From Sphingomonas cannabina (lineage in GTDB: Bacteria; Pseudomonadota; Alphaproteobacteria; Sphingomonadales; Sphingomonadaceae), in assembly GCF_021391395.1 (NCBI RefSeq), contig NZ_CP090059.1, forward strand, positions 3,333,001 through 3,397,000: a DNA stretch of 64,000 nucleotides, given 5' to 3'. The position numbers were made by a program, and so were the translations under genes. Below are positions 25,576 through 34,955 of the stretch, in pieces. Position 1 is the stretch's first letter, and the number at the start of each line of letters is the position of its first letter. A model generated the notes under the pieces. It was not told where the DNA came from and did not search any database. It saw nothing but the letters and a program-made list of their open reading frames with translations.

Positions 25576-26673
25576 TCACTCCATTCGCGCGCGGAACAGC
25601 CAGGCCGCGGCGGTGAGCGTCACGCAGGCGATGATCGCCAGCGGCCAGAGCTGGTGGAACACGGCCTCCGCCGGCATCGCCTTGAGGAACAGCCCCTGGA
25701 CGATGACGAGGAAGTAGCGCGCCGGATCGGCGTAGGTGATGACCTGCAGCCAGTCCGGCATGTTGTCGATCGGGCTGGCATAGCCCGACAGCAGGATCAG
25801 CGGCGTGATCGCCAGGAACACGCCGAGGAACGCCTGCTGTTGCGTCGCCGAGGCGGCCGAGACCAGCATCCCCACGCCGATCAGCGCGAGCAGATAGACC
25901 GACAGCGACAGGAAGAAGAGGGTCAGCGAACCGAGGAACGGCACCCCGAACACCAAAGGCGCGATGATCAGGTAGATCGAGCCGTTGAACATGCCGAGCA
26001 GGAACGGCGGCACCATCTTGCCGATCAGGATCTCGTGGACGCGAAGAGGCGAGACCATCAGCTGATCGAAGGTGCCGAGCTCGCGCTCGCGCGCCACCGA
26101 TTGCGAGGTGACGGCGAGGCCCGACACCGACACGATAATCGCAACCAGCGAGGGCAGCGTGAACCAGATATAGTCGAGCGAGGGGTTGTACCAGTTGGTG
26201 ACGACGCTGCCCGGGCTGGCCGAGGCGCGGGGCATCAGGTCGGCGCCGATACCGCCGGCTATCTGACTCAAATAGCCGGAGACGATCTGCGCGGCGTTGG
26301 AGCGCCGCCCGTCGAGCACCACGCCGATCGTCGCGGGACGGCCGGCGTCGACCGCACGGTCGAAGTCCTCGTCGATCACCACCGCCGCGATCACCTCCTG
26401 CCGGTCGATCGCGTCGGCGAGTTCGTCGGGCGAGCGCAGCGGGAGTACCTTGCGGAAATTGGGGCTGCCGGCGACGCGCGAGACGAACTCGCTCGAATGC
26501 ACGCCGGTCGCGCGGTTGAGCACGCCGATGTCGACGTTCTTGACGTCGAGCGTGGTAGCGAAGGTGAAGATGAACAGCTGGATGAGCGGCGGCACCACCA
26601 GCACGATCCGCGAGCGCGGATCGCGCAGCACCGCCCACATCTCCTTGACGATCATCGCGCGCAGCCGCCTCAT
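25576..26673 (-). CDS. ABC-2 type export permease (YbhR-like)
   Basis: 365 residues. One N-terminal helix (IVLVVPPLIQLFIFTFATTL), a periplasmic domain of about 130 residues, then five C-terminal helices with the ABC-2 signature VARERELGTFDQLMVSPLRVHEILIGK. It forms the inner-membrane channel with the next permease. Starts 18 bp before the family D repeat that separates it from that gene. Confidence 0.92.
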   Translation of the reverse strand: MRRLRAMIVKEMWAVLRDPRSRIVLVVPPLIQLFIFTFATTLDVKNVDIGVLNRATGVHSSEFVSRVAGSPNFRKVLPLRSPDELADAIDRQEVIAAVVIDEDFDRAVDAGRPATIGVVLDGRRSNAAQIVSGYLSQIAGGIGADLMPRASASPGSVVTNWYNPSLDYIWFTLPSLVAIIVSVSGLAVTSQSVARERELGTFDQLMVSPLRVHEILIGKMVPPFLLGMFNGSIYLIIAPLVFGVPFLGSLTLFFLSLSVYLLALIGVGMLVSAASATQQQAFLGVFLAITPLILLSGYASPIDNMPDWLQVITYADPARYFLVIVQGLFLKAMPAEAVFHQLWPLAIIACVTLTAAAWLFRARME

Positions 26674-26690
26674 GCCGAACGCTCTCGGTC

Positions 26691-26784
26691 GTCATTCCCG
26701 CGAAGGCGGGAATCCATTGGCACTGCGCTCAGGATTAGACACGCGAAGGCAGCCTGAATGGATTCCCGCCTTCGCGGGAATGAC
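26691..26784. repeat. Palindromic repeat, family D copy 2, between two permease genes
   Basis: 94 bp with the GTCATTCCCGCGAAGGCGGG end and its complement. It lies inside the exporter operon between the two permease genes, on a transcript expected to be shared. Confidence 0.92.
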
Positions 26785-26809
26785 GGTGGATAAGAAGCAT
26801 GCGCGGCCA

Positions 26810-27922
26810 TCAGTCGAGACTCCGTCGCGTGACGCGGAAGGCCAGCAGGAAGAAGCCCATGCCGAACAGCAGCATGATGCCGATGTTGGGCAGGATCAGC
26901 CCCCAGAGGTCGCCCGCCAGGAACACCGTCTGCAGCGACGGGATCAGGTAGCGCGCCGGCACCGCATAGGTGATCGCCTGGATCGGCCACGGCATCGACC
27001 CGATCTCGAAGATGAAGCCCGAGAGCAGGAAGGTCGGCAGGAAGGCGGAGAGCAGCGCCACCTGGCTCGCGACGAACTGGTTCTTGGTCGCCGCCGAGAT
27101 GAACAGGCCGAGCCCCAGCGCCGGCATCAGGAAGGCGCTGGCGATCGCGAACAGCGCGAACACGCTGCCGCGGAACGGCACGCCGAACGCGAACACCGCG
27201 ATCAGCGTGCACAGGGTCATCGATCCCAGTGCGAGCAGGTAATAGGGCAGCACCTTGCTGGCGATGAACTCGGCCATGCTGATGGGGGTCGCCATCATCG
27301 CCTCCATCGTCCCGCGCTCCCATTCGCGGGCGACAACGAGCGCGGTGAGCAGGGTGCCGATCATCGTCATCACGATCGCGATCGATCCGGGGACGAGGAA
27401 ATAGCGGCTCTTGAGCTCGGGATTGTACCAGAAGCGGGTCGACAGCCCGACCGGCGGCTGGCGGTTGTCGTCGCCCGCCGCCCAGGCGGCGCGCACGCCC
27501 TCCCCATAGGCGGCGGCGAAGTTGGCGGTGTTGGGCTGGGAGCCGTCGGTGACGATCTGGATCGGCGGCGGATTGCCCTGCTTCACGCCCTCGCCGAAAT
27601 CGGGCGGGATGACGATGATCGCGCGGACGCGGCCGTCGACCATCCACTGCTTCACCGGCTGGACCGCGCGGGCGAAGGTCACGTCAAAATAGGGCGAGTG
27701 CGCATAGCTCTGGGCGAGGCTGAGCGCCGGCGCGCTCGAATCCTGCACCACCAGCGCGACGCGGGTGCGCGTGCTGTCGAGCGACACCGCATAGCCGAAC
27801 AGGAACAGCAGGATCAGCGGCAGCACGAAGGCGATCAGGAAGGTCGAGGGATCGCGCACGATCTGCGATCCTTCCTTCGCGACCAACGCGGCGAGGCGAC
27901 GGGGGGAGAAGCGGAGGTTCAT
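26810..27922 (-). CDS. ABC-2 type export permease (YbhS-like)
   Basis: 370 residues from ATG 27922, with GGGGAGGGG as ribosome-binding site. Same plan as its neighbour: first helix FLIAFVLPLILLFLFGYAVS, periplasmic domain, then VAREWERGTMEAMMATPISM and five helices. Paralogous but distinct from the downstream permease; the two should form a heterodimer, as YbhS and YbhR do. Confidence 0.92.
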   Translation of the reverse strand: MNLRFSPRRLAALVAKEGSQIVRDPSTFLIAFVLPLILLFLFGYAVSLDSTRTRVALVVQDSSAPALSLAQSYAHSPYFDVTFARAVQPVKQWMVDGRVRAIIVIPPDFGEGVKQGNPPPIQIVTDGSQPNTANFAAAYGEGVRAAWAAGDDNRQPPVGLSTRFWYNPELKSRYFLVPGSIAIVMTMIGTLLTALVVAREWERGTMEAMMATPISMAEFIASKVLPYYLLALGSMTLCTLIAVFAFGVPFRGSVFALFAIASAFLMPALGLGLFISAATKNQFVASQVALLSAFLPTFLLSGFIFEIGSMPWPIQAITYAVPARYLIPSLQTVFLAGDLWGLILPNIGIMLLFGMGFFLLAFRVTRRSLD

Positions 27923-27949
27923 AGCCCCTCCCCCTGCCACCTGTACATC

Positions 27950-28042
27950 GTCACCCCGGCCTCGTGCCGGGGTCCACCGTGCCGCGTACCCCACACCGGC
28001 GGAGGTGCGGCCCGGTGGATGCCGGAACAAGTCCGGCATGAC
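27950..28042. repeat. Palindromic repeat, family E copy 2
   Basis: 93 bp, GTCACCCCGG at one end and CCGGCATGAC at the other, with CCACCGTG/CACGGTGG-type inner arms. It lies in the exporter operon between the ATPase and the first permease, in the opposite orientation to copy 1. Confidence 0.9.
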
Positions 28043-28055
28043 GGGGTGGAAAGGG

Positions 28056-29780
28056 TCACGCCGCCGCCCTCCCCTCGGCTTCGCGCTTGCGGTCGAATTC
28101 CTCGATCAGCGCGATGAAGGCGTCCTCCATCGTCGGGTCGTCGAGGTCCGCCAGCCGCGCGGCCTCGGCCTTGAGCTCGTCGGGGGTGCCGGTCGCGATC
28201 TGCTCGGCGCGGTAGATCAGCGTCGCGCGGTCGCAATATTCGGCCTCGTCCATGAAGTGCGTCGTGACCAGCACGGTCACGCCCTTCTCGACCAGGCCGT
28301 TGATGATCATCCAGAACTCGCGCCGCGACACCGGGTCGACGCCCGAAGTCGGCTCGTCGAGGAACAGCACCGGCGGCTCGTGCATCACCGCGCAGGCGAG
28401 CGCGAGCCGCTGCTTGAAGCCGAGCGGCAGGGTGCCGGCGTTGACGTTCACGTGCGGGCCGAGCTCGAAGATGTCGATCATCGCCTCGATCGCCCGCGCC
28501 GCAGTGCCGCGGTCGAGGCCATAGGCGCCGGCGAAGAAATCGAGGTTCTGCCGTACCGACAGATCGCCGTAGAGCGAGAATTTCTGCGCCATATAGCCGA
28601 GCGAATTGCGCGCGTCGGCGGCGGCGTGGCGGAGGTCATGCCCCGCCACCGCGCCGGTGCCGGCGGTGGGCGTCAGCAGCCCGCACAGCATCTTGAAGGT
28701 GGTCGACTTGCCCGCCCCGTTCGGGCCCAGCAGGCCGAAGATCTGCCCGCGCGGGATCGAGAACTCCATGTCCTTCGCAGCGGTGAAGTCGCCGAAACGC
28801 TTGGTCAGCCCCTTGGCCTCGATCGCAGGCGCGTCGTTCTCGGGGATGGTGCGATAGCGTTCGGCGAGCGGGCTGGTGCCCTTGGGGCCGCCGCCGAGGA
28901 TCTCGATGAAGCCGTCCTCGAAGCGCGGCGCGGCCTGTTCGATCGTCGCGCCCTCGAACTTGGGCTGCGCGGTCCCTTCCTTCAGCAGCAAACGCACCGC
29001 GCGGCCCTGGATGGTGCCGTCGATCACGTCGTCGCGGTCGAGCGCCCTGGTCAGGAACTGGCGGCGGCGCTCCTTGAAGCCGGCGACGCGGATCACGCGG
29101 TCCTTCACCCTGCCGGTGAGCTCGGCAGGCGGGCCGTCGAACAGCAGCTTGCCCTCGTTGAGGAGATAGACGCTGTCGCACTTCTCCGCTTCGTCGAGAT
29201 AGGCGGTCGACCACAGCACGCCGATCCCCTCGCCGGTCAGCTCGCCGACCATCGCCCACAATTCGCGCCGCGAGATCGGGTCGACGCCGACGCCCGGCTC
29301 GTCGAGCAGCAGCAGCCGCGGCGTCTTCACCAGCGCACAGGCGAGGCCGAGCTTCTGCTTCATGCCGCCCGAGAGCTTGCCGGCAAGACGGCTCTGGAAG
29401 CGCTTGAGGTCCGTGAAATCGAGCAGCCTGTCGAACGCCGCCTCGCGCTCCGACCGGTCGAGCCCGCGCACCTCGGAATAGAGCACGAGGTTCTCGCGTA
29501 CGCTCAGATCCTCATAGAGGCCGAAGCGCTGCGGCATGTAGCCGAGATCGTCGAGCGCCTCGCCAGGCGGTTTGCCGAGCACCTCGACGGTGCCGCCGGT
29601 CGGCGCCATCAGGCCGGCGAGGATGCGGATCAGCGTGGTCTTGCCGGCACCGTCGGGGCCGACGAGGCCGGTCACCTGCCCCGGCGGGATTGCGATACGC
29701 ACGCCGTCGAGCGCGGTCAGCTCGCCGAAGCGCTTGACCAGCCCCTCGGCACGGGCGGCGGGATGCGATTCACTCGCCAC
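28056..29780 (-). CDS. Double ATP-binding subunit of the exporter (YbhF-like)
   Basis: 574 residues with two fused nucleotide-binding domains. First: Walker A GPDGAGKTT, signature LSGGMKQKLG, Walker B LLLLDEPGVGVDP. Second: Walker A GPNGAGKST, a degenerate signature LPLGFKQRLA in place of LSGG, and Walker B LFLDEPTSGVDP. The two sites are therefore probably unequal. Energises the YbhSR-like permeases. A family E repeat precedes and another follows the gene. Confidence 0.94.
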   Translation of the reverse strand: MASESHPAARAEGLVKRFGELTALDGVRIAIPPGQVTGLVGPDGAGKTTLIRILAGLMAPTGGTVEVLGKPPGEALDDLGYMPQRFGLYEDLSVRENLVLYSEVRGLDRSEREAAFDRLLDFTDLKRFQSRLAGKLSGGMKQKLGLACALVKTPRLLLLDEPGVGVDPISRRELWAMVGELTGEGIGVLWSTAYLDEAEKCDSVYLLNEGKLLFDGPPAELTGRVKDRVIRVAGFKERRRQFLTRALDRDDVIDGTIQGRAVRLLLKEGTAQPKFEGATIEQAAPRFEDGFIEILGGGPKGTSPLAERYRTIPENDAPAIEAKGLTKRFGDFTAAKDMEFSIPRGQIFGLLGPNGAGKSTTFKMLCGLLTPTAGTGAVAGHDLRHAAADARNSLGYMAQKFSLYGDLSVRQNLDFFAGAYGLDRGTAARAIEAMIDIFELGPHVNVNAGTLPLGFKQRLALACAVMHEPPVLFLDEPTSGVDPVSRREFWMIINGLVEKGVTVLVTTHFMDEAEYCDRATLIYRAEQIATGTPDELKAEAARLADLDDPTMEDAFIALIEEFDRKREAEGRAAA

Positions 29781-29794
29781 GCCACGCCCTTCTC

Positions 29795-29887
29795 GTCACC
29801 CCGGCCTTGTGCCGGGGTCCACGGTGCCGCGAGCCAATCAGCCGAAGTGAACGCTGCACGGTGGATGCCGGAACAAGTCCGGCATGA
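29795..29887. repeat. Palindromic repeat, family E copy 3
   Basis: 93 bp with the same ends and orientation as copy 2. It lies between the adaptor gene and the double ATPase gene of the exporter operon. Confidence 0.9.
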
Positions 29888-29914
29888 CGGATGGGATGCG
29901 GGGACATGGAGCCC

Positions 29915-30922
29915 TCAATCCCGATGCGCCGGCCGCGCGCCGGGCACGCGCACCGTCACCGGCTGTCCCTGGCGGAGCGCATCGTCTGGATCGTTGACGA
30001 TGATCCGCAGCCGATAGACGAGGTCCGTCCGCAGCGCCTCGGTCTCGACCGACTTGGGCGTGAACTCGCTGCGCGGCGAGATGTAGCCGATCGTGCCGTG
30101 ATAAACCTTCGGATTGCCGTCGGTGCGTACCTCGACCGCCATGCCCGGGCTGATACGGCTCAAGTCCGGCTCGGCGATATAGGCGCGCACCCGCATCGGG
30201 CGATCGATCGAGAGGGTGAGCAGGGTCTGCCCCGGCTGGACGATCGCTCCCGGCTCCTGCGCACGGGTCACGACCGTGGCGGCAGTCTCCGCGATCAGGC
30301 GCGTGTCGCCGAGGTCGGTCGCGGCGCTGCGCCGGGTCGCCTCGGCGGCGCGGAGCTGCGCCTCGCCGGCGGCGATGTCCTCGCGCCGGCTGCCCGCCTC
30401 CAGCAGCGACAACGCCTGCCGTGCCTCGGCGAGCTGGGCATTGGCATTGTCGCGCGCCGCCACGGTCTGGTCCCACACCGCGCGGCTGATCGCGCCCGGC
30501 GCCACCAGCGGCTGGCGGCGGGCATAATCGCGCTGGGCATTGGCCGCCGAAGCCTGCGCCGCGACGACTCGCGCGCGCGCCTGGGCGATGTCCTGCGCGC
30601 GGTTGCCGTTGCGCAGCTTGTCGAGCTGCGCGCGCGCCTGCTGCACCTGCGCGTCCGCCTCGCCGATGCGCGCGTCGAGCGTCGCGGTGTCGAGCGTCGC
30701 CAGCAGCTGCCCCGGCTGGACCTTGGCGCCTTCCTCGACCGCGATCGTCTTGATGCGCCCGCCGACGCGGAAGCCCATGTCGACCTCGCGGATGTCGACG
30801 TTGCCGTAGAGCTGGAGCGGTTTGTCGCGCTCTCCGCCGAACAGGCCGAACCCCTTGGTCGCGACCGCGGCGATCGCGAGCGCGGCGAGCACGACGACGG
30901 CAATGATCAGGCGGCGGTTCAT
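29915..30922 (-). CDS. HlyD-family periplasmic adaptor (YbhG-like)
   Basis: 335 residues. N-terminal anchor LIIAVVVLAALAIAAVATKG; lipoyl half-motifs GGRIKTIAVEEGAKVQPGQLL and VVTRAQEPGAIVQPGQTLL (each spanning about 20 residues) on either side of a long Ala/Arg/Gln coiled coil; beta-barrel region after about 230. It links the inner-membrane permeases to the outer-membrane channel encoded at the end of the operon. It overlaps the regulator gene by 4 bp. Confidence 0.94.
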   Translation of the reverse strand: MNRRLIIAVVVLAALAIAAVATKGFGLFGGERDKPLQLYGNVDIREVDMGFRVGGRIKTIAVEEGAKVQPGQLLATLDTATLDARIGEADAQVQQARAQLDKLRNGNRAQDIAQARARVVAAQASAANAQRDYARRQPLVAPGAISRAVWDQTVAARDNANAQLAEARQALSLLEAGSRREDIAAGEAQLRAAEATRRSAATDLGDTRLIAETAATVVTRAQEPGAIVQPGQTLLTLSIDRPMRVRAYIAEPDLSRISPGMAVEVRTDGNPKVYHGTIGYISPRSEFTPKSVETEALRTDLVYRLRIIVNDPDDALRQGQPVTVRVPGARPAHRD

Positions 30923-31539
30923 TCCGGTTTCTCCGAAAGGATGCAGCGGGCATTGGCGCGCAGGCGCCGGATCAAGAGGTCGGCAAGGTCACGGTCGATC
31001 TCGAGCACCTCGAATACGCGGCATACCGCCGCGTGGCCGGCGCGCAGCATCAGCACCTGGCCGACCATCAGCACCGCGGTCGCCCGCAGCTCGCGCGGGT
31101 CGAGATCGGTGCGGACCTGCCCTACCAGGCCGATCAGCGTCTCGGCGATCGGCTGCATCGCGCCGCCGAAGATGCGGTGGAACGCCTCGGTCGGAAATTG
31201 CTGCTCGCGAATGATGAACCGGGCCCAATGCTCGGTATCCTTGGCCAGCATCATGCGAGCGAGGCTTTCGAGCAGCATCAGCACCTCCTCGATCGCCTGT
31301 TCGCGGGTCGCGGCACCGGCTTCGCGCACCCTCTGCAACACTTCCGCCTGCCGCTCGGCGATGCCCGCGGCAATGTGATCGGCAGCGGCGAGATAGAGTC
31401 CTTTCTTGCCGCCGAAATGATAGGTGATCGAGGACATGGCGGTGCGCGAGGCGTTGGCGATCGCGCGCGTGCTCGCCCCCTCGTAACCGTTGCGCCCGAA
31501 ATGCTCGATCGCGGTGTCGAGAAGAACGGAGGAAAGCAT
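30919..31539 (-). CDS. TetR-family regulator with CecR-type C-terminal domain
   Basis: 206 residues from ATG 31539, with AAGAGG upstream. TetR helix-turn-helix at 8-55 (EGASTRAIANASRTAMSSIT, then YHFGGKKGLYLAA). The C-terminal half resembles the DUF1956 domain of E. coli CecR (YbiH), which controls ybhGFSR. Here it is the first gene of a homologous exporter operon and overlaps the adaptor gene (ATGA), so it probably represses its own operon until a ligand binds. Confidence 0.9.
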   Translation of the reverse strand: MLSSVLLDTAIEHFGRNGYEGASTRAIANASRTAMSSITYHFGGKKGLYLAAADHIAAGIAERQAEVLQRVREAGAATREQAIEEVLMLLESLARMMLAKDTEHWARFIIREQQFPTEAFHRIFGGAMQPIAETLIGLVGQVRTDLDPRELRATAVLMVGQVLMLRAGHAAVCRVFEVLEIDRDLADLLIRRLRANARCILSEKPE

Positions 31540-31549
31540 TGCCTCTTTT

Positions 31550-31561
31550 GTTCGATCGAAC
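31550..31561. promoter_or_regulatory. Palindrome upstream of the CecR-like gene, probable operator
   Basis: GTTCGATCGAAC is a perfect 12-bp palindrome 11 bp before the start codon; a third GAAC follows at once. The place fits autorepression by the TetR-type regulator. Confidence 0.65.
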
Positions 31562-31606
31562 GAACAGAGTCAAGGTCGGCAATCGCCGATGCCGTATCGA
31601 CCTCGG

Positions 31607-32494
31607 CTATTTCCTTGCGAGAAATGCCGGCACGTCGGGCGGGATGGCGGCATTCCACCAGCGTTCGACCGCCACGGTCTCGGGCGGCGCGCCGGGCTCA
31701 TCGGAGCGGCGCTGGATCAGCGTGGCCCCCTGTTGGACGGTGTCGCCGATCGTGGCGCGGGTGCGCACCCAGAAGGTGTTGGAGCGAAAGCCCGTGGCCG
31801 GCGGCATCGCGACATTCTCGTCCGCCAGGTCCTTCATCGTCAGCATCCCCTGACGCTCGCGCACCTTGACCAGCCGGTCGGCGACGACGGAGTCGTGAAA
31901 CAGGATCGCCAGCATCTCGGGGGAGGCGGCGTTGAGGTTGATCTGGGTCTGCCCGGGCAGCGCCGTCACCAGCCGCTCGAGCTGCCCCGCCACCTTGGGA
32001 TCGAGCCCGGCGAAGCGCAGCGGGCGCAGGTCCGTCACCGGCCCGGCGAGGCGCACGAACGCGATCGCCTTGGCGATCTGATCGTCGTCGAGCCCGACCG
32101 AGCGGGCGATCTCGCCGAACAGGATCACCGGTCCCGCCTGCCCGCTCATCAGCGTGTTGAGGTTGAAGCGGCCCTCGGCATCGGCGATGGTGAGGTCGAA
32201 GCTGCCGCCCTCGATCGGCGCGCCGCTCTCGGCGAGCGCGCCCCAGGGTTCGGAGGCGGCGTCGTAGTCGCGCTCCTCGGCGATATCGCGGCGGAGCGCC
32301 ACCACCGCCGACAGCTCGCCGCCCCGCACCACCGCCTGCGCTCGCGCCGCCTCGCGGGTGCGCAGCGCGCGGTCGAGCGCCAGCTCCTCACGGTCGACCA
32401 TCAGCAGCACCAGCCCCGCGGCGATCGCCACGAACATCAGCACGTTGACCAGGATCATGCCGCGCTCGTCCTCATGGAGCCGGCGCGGCGTCAT
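31607..32494 (-). CDS. gspK: Type II secretion minor pseudopilin GspK
   Basis: 295 residues. Short basic leader with DERGMILVNVLMFVAIAAGL, the class III signal and hydrophobic N-terminal helix of pseudopilins. The large GspK-specific domain follows, with GRFNLNTLMSG and a SAM-like helical insertion (LPGQTQINLNAASPEMLAIL). GspK caps the pseudopilus tip with GspI and GspJ. It overlaps gspJ by 4 bp (ATGA). No calcium-site claim can be made. Confidence 0.9.
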   Translation of the reverse strand: MTPRRLHEDERGMILVNVLMFVAIAAGLVLLMVDREELALDRALRTREAARAQAVVRGGELSAVVALRRDIAEERDYDAASEPWGALAESGAPIEGGSFDLTIADAEGRFNLNTLMSGQAGPVILFGEIARSVGLDDDQIAKAIAFVRLAGPVTDLRPLRFAGLDPKVAGQLERLVTALPGQTQINLNAASPEMLAILFHDSVVADRLVKVRERQGMLTMKDLADENVAMPPATGFRSNTFWVRTRATIGDTVQQGATLIQRRSDEPGAPPETVAVERWWNAAIPPDVPAFLARK

Positions 32495-33060
32495 TGCTCC
32501 GCCTCCGTTTTCGCACGGGCGGGCAGCAGGACCACGCGGCGGAGCTGCCCCTGCGGTCCCCGCCCCGCCACCGTCAGCTCCAGTTCGACCGCGCGCGGCC
32601 AGGCCGCCACGGCCTCATCGTCCTCCGACAACGGCCACCGCGTCTGCCAGTCCTGGTCGAAGAAGCGCCAGCGCGCGCCGGTCACGCCGGTGAGCAGCAG
32701 CTGCGGCCGCCCACCGACGCTGCGGATCAGCGCGCCGCCGCGCACCACATAGGTCACCGGCACCGGCGGTCCGCCGAGCCCAGGCGCGGCGCGGGTGAAG
32801 GTCAGCCGGTCGCCGCCGCCCGAGACGTTGCCGAGCGCGATCTGCTCGACGTCGCTCGTCACCACCAGCATCGTGCGCTGGAGATCGGCGAGCCGGTCGA
32901 GCCGCGTCTCGGTCCGCCCCTGCACGCCCAGCACGCTGTCGACCAGCGCCAGCCCCGCCACCGCGATCAGCGCGAACAGGACCAGGCTGATCATCAGCTC
33001 GATCAGCGTGAAGCCGGATTCGCCGGCCGTGACGTTCCGGTGCCCCCCTCCCTTCGTCAT
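32491..33060 (-). CDS. gspJ: Type II secretion minor pseudopilin GspJ
   Basis: 189 residues. The prepilin cleavage motif is GESGFTLIELMISLVLFAL, with cleavage after the first Gly-rich residue of ESG|FTLIE type. The start is taken as ATG 33060, which is the terminal ATG of family D repeat copy 3 (5' strand ends CGGGAATG), giving a 17-residue leader. No other ATG, GTG or TTG lies between the repeat and the cleavage site. The partner gspI and gspH genes are not next to it. Confidence 0.88.
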   Translation of the reverse strand: MTKGGGHRNVTAGESGFTLIELMISLVLFALIAVAGLALVDSVLGVQGRTETRLDRLADLQRTMLVVTSDVEQIALGNVSGGGDRLTFTRAAPGLGGPPVPVTYVVRGGALIRSVGGRPQLLLTGVTGARWRFFDQDWQTRWPLSEDDEAVAAWPRAVELELTVAGRGPQGQLRRVVLLPARAKTEAEQ

Positions 33061-33148
33061 TCCCGCGAAGGCGGGAATCCATTCTGGCTGGCTTCTCGAA
33101 AGAGTCGCTCCATCAGCGACAATGGATCCCCGCCTTCGCGGGGATGAC
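33056..33148. repeat. Palindromic repeat, family D copy 3, touching the gspJ start
   Basis: 93 bp with family D ends (right-end variant GGGGATGAC). The left-end CAT at 33058-33060 is the start codon of gspJ on the minus strand, so repeat and gene overlap by five bases. Confidence 0.92.
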
Positions 33149-33178
33149 GGGAATGGGAAGCGCCGCACGGCAATCACC

Positions 33179-34231
33179 TCACGCTCCCCGCGAGGTCGCC
33201 ACGCTCTCATAGCCGCTGCGCCGCGCCACCAGGATCGCGAGCTCGCGCGCGCAGCTTCCGTCGGTGCGGAAGCGGACCGCGCCGGTGACGCAGGGGAAGC
33301 TCTCCGTTCCAAGCAGGCCGGCACGGTCGAGCTGATGGTTGGCGCGCAACGCCTTGGCGATCCCGGCCGCGTCATAGGCGAGCGCCGCCAGCGCGCCGGG
33401 CGAACCGCCGACCTTCGTCTCGAACTCGGAGGAGAAGGTGCCGAACGACTTGGGATCGGGCGCCGCGATCCAGGCCCCCTCGAGCGCCTCCAGCGCCGAC
33501 GGACGGTTGTCGAGCGCCTGCACGGTGCCGAGCAGCTGGATGCCGGTCTCCTTGAGATTGCGCGCTGCCGCGAGCACGGCGTCGCCGCCGCCGGTCGCGA
33601 GCACCGCATCGGGCGGCTCGCCGGCGGAGGGCAAGGGCTGGCCGGCGGCGATCGTGATCGCGCGCACGTCGATGCCGAGCTCGCCCTGCAATGCCTGCGC
33701 TACCTCGACCGCGGCGGCGCTCCACGGGGTGCCGTCGCCGATCGCCAGCACCGACTTGATCCCACGCGAGCGGGCATAGCGCAGCACCGCGCTGGTCGAC
33801 TGCCGCGGCGTCAGGCCGAACACATAGGCGCCGCTCGCGGCGACGCTCATGTCGTTGGTGAAAGCGATCACCGGCACCTTCCCCGCCACGACACCCGCCG
33901 CGCCGCGCGCCTCCTCGGCGGAGAGCGGGCCGAGCACCATCGCCACGCGGCGCTTCATCGCCTCGGCCGCGGCGCGCGCGGCGCCCTCGGCGGTGCCGCC
34001 GGTGTCGAGCAGCTGCATCAGCTTGCCGTCACTTTCGGCAAGCGCGGCCGCGCGGCTCATGCTAAGCCCCAGCGCCGCCCGCTCGCCGGTGAGCGGGAGC
34101 AGCAGCGCCACGGGCCGTTTGTCGGGTTTCGGCTTCCGCTCGGCGGCAATCGACGATGAGGGCACGACCAATGACGCCGCTGATCCGACGAGGCCTGATC
34201 GCAGAAGCCTCAGAACGTCCCGGCGGTCCAC
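33179..34231 (-). CDS. Periplasmic-binding-type protein, penicillin-binding-protein activator-like
   Basis: 350 residues from GTG 34231; a TTG five codons upstream is the alternative. The N-terminus [12 protein letters not shown] resembles a twin-arginine export signal, then a hydrophobic stretch. The mature part has the two-lobe type 1 periplasmic-binding fold ([52 protein letters not shown]), as in leucine-binding and LpoA-like activators. Ligand or partner unknown. The 5' end overlaps the divergent gspN by about 60 bp. Confidence 0.82.
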   Translation of the reverse strand: MDRRDVLRLLRSGLVGSAASLVVPSSSIAAERKPKPDKRPVALLLPLTGERAALGLSMSRAAALAESDGKLMQLLDTGGTAEGAARAAAEAMKRRVAMVLGPLSAEEARGAAGVVAGKVPVIAFTNDMSVAASGAYVFGLTPRQSTSAVLRYARSRGIKSVLAIGDGTPWSAAAVEVAQALQGELGIDVRAITIAAGQPLPSAGEPPDAVLATGGGDAVLAAARNLKETGIQLLGTVQALDNRPSALEALEGAWIAAPDPKSFGTFSSEFETKVGGSPGALAALAYDAAGIAKALRANHQLDRAGLLGTESFPCVTGAVRFRTDGSCARELAILVARRSGYESVATSRGA

Positions 34232-34947
34232 TCGATCTCTCCGCAATTGCGCAAACCGGCGCGCGGCGCCGTCTTATCCTCTTCGTCGGCATCGGCATAG
34301 CCGCTTACGTGCTGGCGATGATCTGGACGATCCCGGCGAGCACCGTGTTCAAGAACCGGCCGTGGCGGACCGGGATCGCCGGCACGGTCTGGAACGGCGA
34401 GGTCGGCATCGCCGGCGGCAGCGTGCTTTCGTGGCAATGGGCGCCGCTGCGGTCGCTGGTGGGCCTGGGCTTCGCAATCGACTGGAAGGTGACCGGCGCC
34501 GACACCGCTCTGGGTGGCCGCGCGCTGCTGAAGCCCGGCCGCACCGTGGTCGATTCGGTGAGCGGCTCGGCCGACGCCTCGCTGCTCCAGGCGCTGCAGC
34601 CGAACCTGCCCTTCACCTGCAATTTCGTCGGGCAGGCGGATTTTCCGAGGATCATCGTCAGCGCCTCGGGGGCCATGGCGCAGGGCCGGCTCGTCACCGA
34701 CCCGGGCTCCTGCCAGACCAAGCAGGGCGGCGCACCGACGGCGGTCCCGTCGCTGCTGCTGACCGCCGAGCATATCGGCGACGAAAGCCGCCTCCGCCTC
34801 GCCCCGGCGACGCAGCGGCTGCGCACGCTGATGACGATCACGCTGGGCGAGGACGGCACCGTCGACATCGGCATGACCCGCGAGGGCGCTGCGGCGCTGC
34901 CGTTCGTCGGTCTGCCCGGCGGCGCAAGCATCAAGGGCGGGATGTAG
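34171..34947 (+). CDS. gspN: Type II secretion protein N
   Basis: 258 residues from ATG 34171; ATG 34156 would add five. One membrane helix ([21 protein letters not shown]) near residue 35, then the GspN periplasmic domain ([40 protein letters not shown]). The first 30 residues before the helix are longer than usual and coincide with the overlap with the divergent gene. No later start would keep the membrane helix. GspN is an accessory inner-membrane component of some T2SS. Confidence 0.85.
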   Translation: MTPLIRRGLIAEASERPGGPLDLSAIAQTGARRRLILFVGIGIAAYVLAMIWTIPASTVFKNRPWRTGIAGTVWNGEVGIAGGSVLSWQWAPLRSLVGLGFAIDWKVTGADTALGGRALLKPGRTVVDSVSGSADASLLQALQPNLPFTCNFVGQADFPRIIVSASGAMAQGRLVTDPGSCQTKQGGAPTAVPSLLLTAEHIGDESRLRLAPATQRLRTLMTITLGEDGTVDIGMTREGAAALPFVGLPGGASIKGGM

Positions 34948-34955
34948 GCTGGGTC

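Noticed and set aside
33060..33609. Long upstream extension of gspJ through the repeat
   Set aside because: It is read from the antisense or shifted sequence of the binding-protein gene and from the repeat; a prepilin leader is short.
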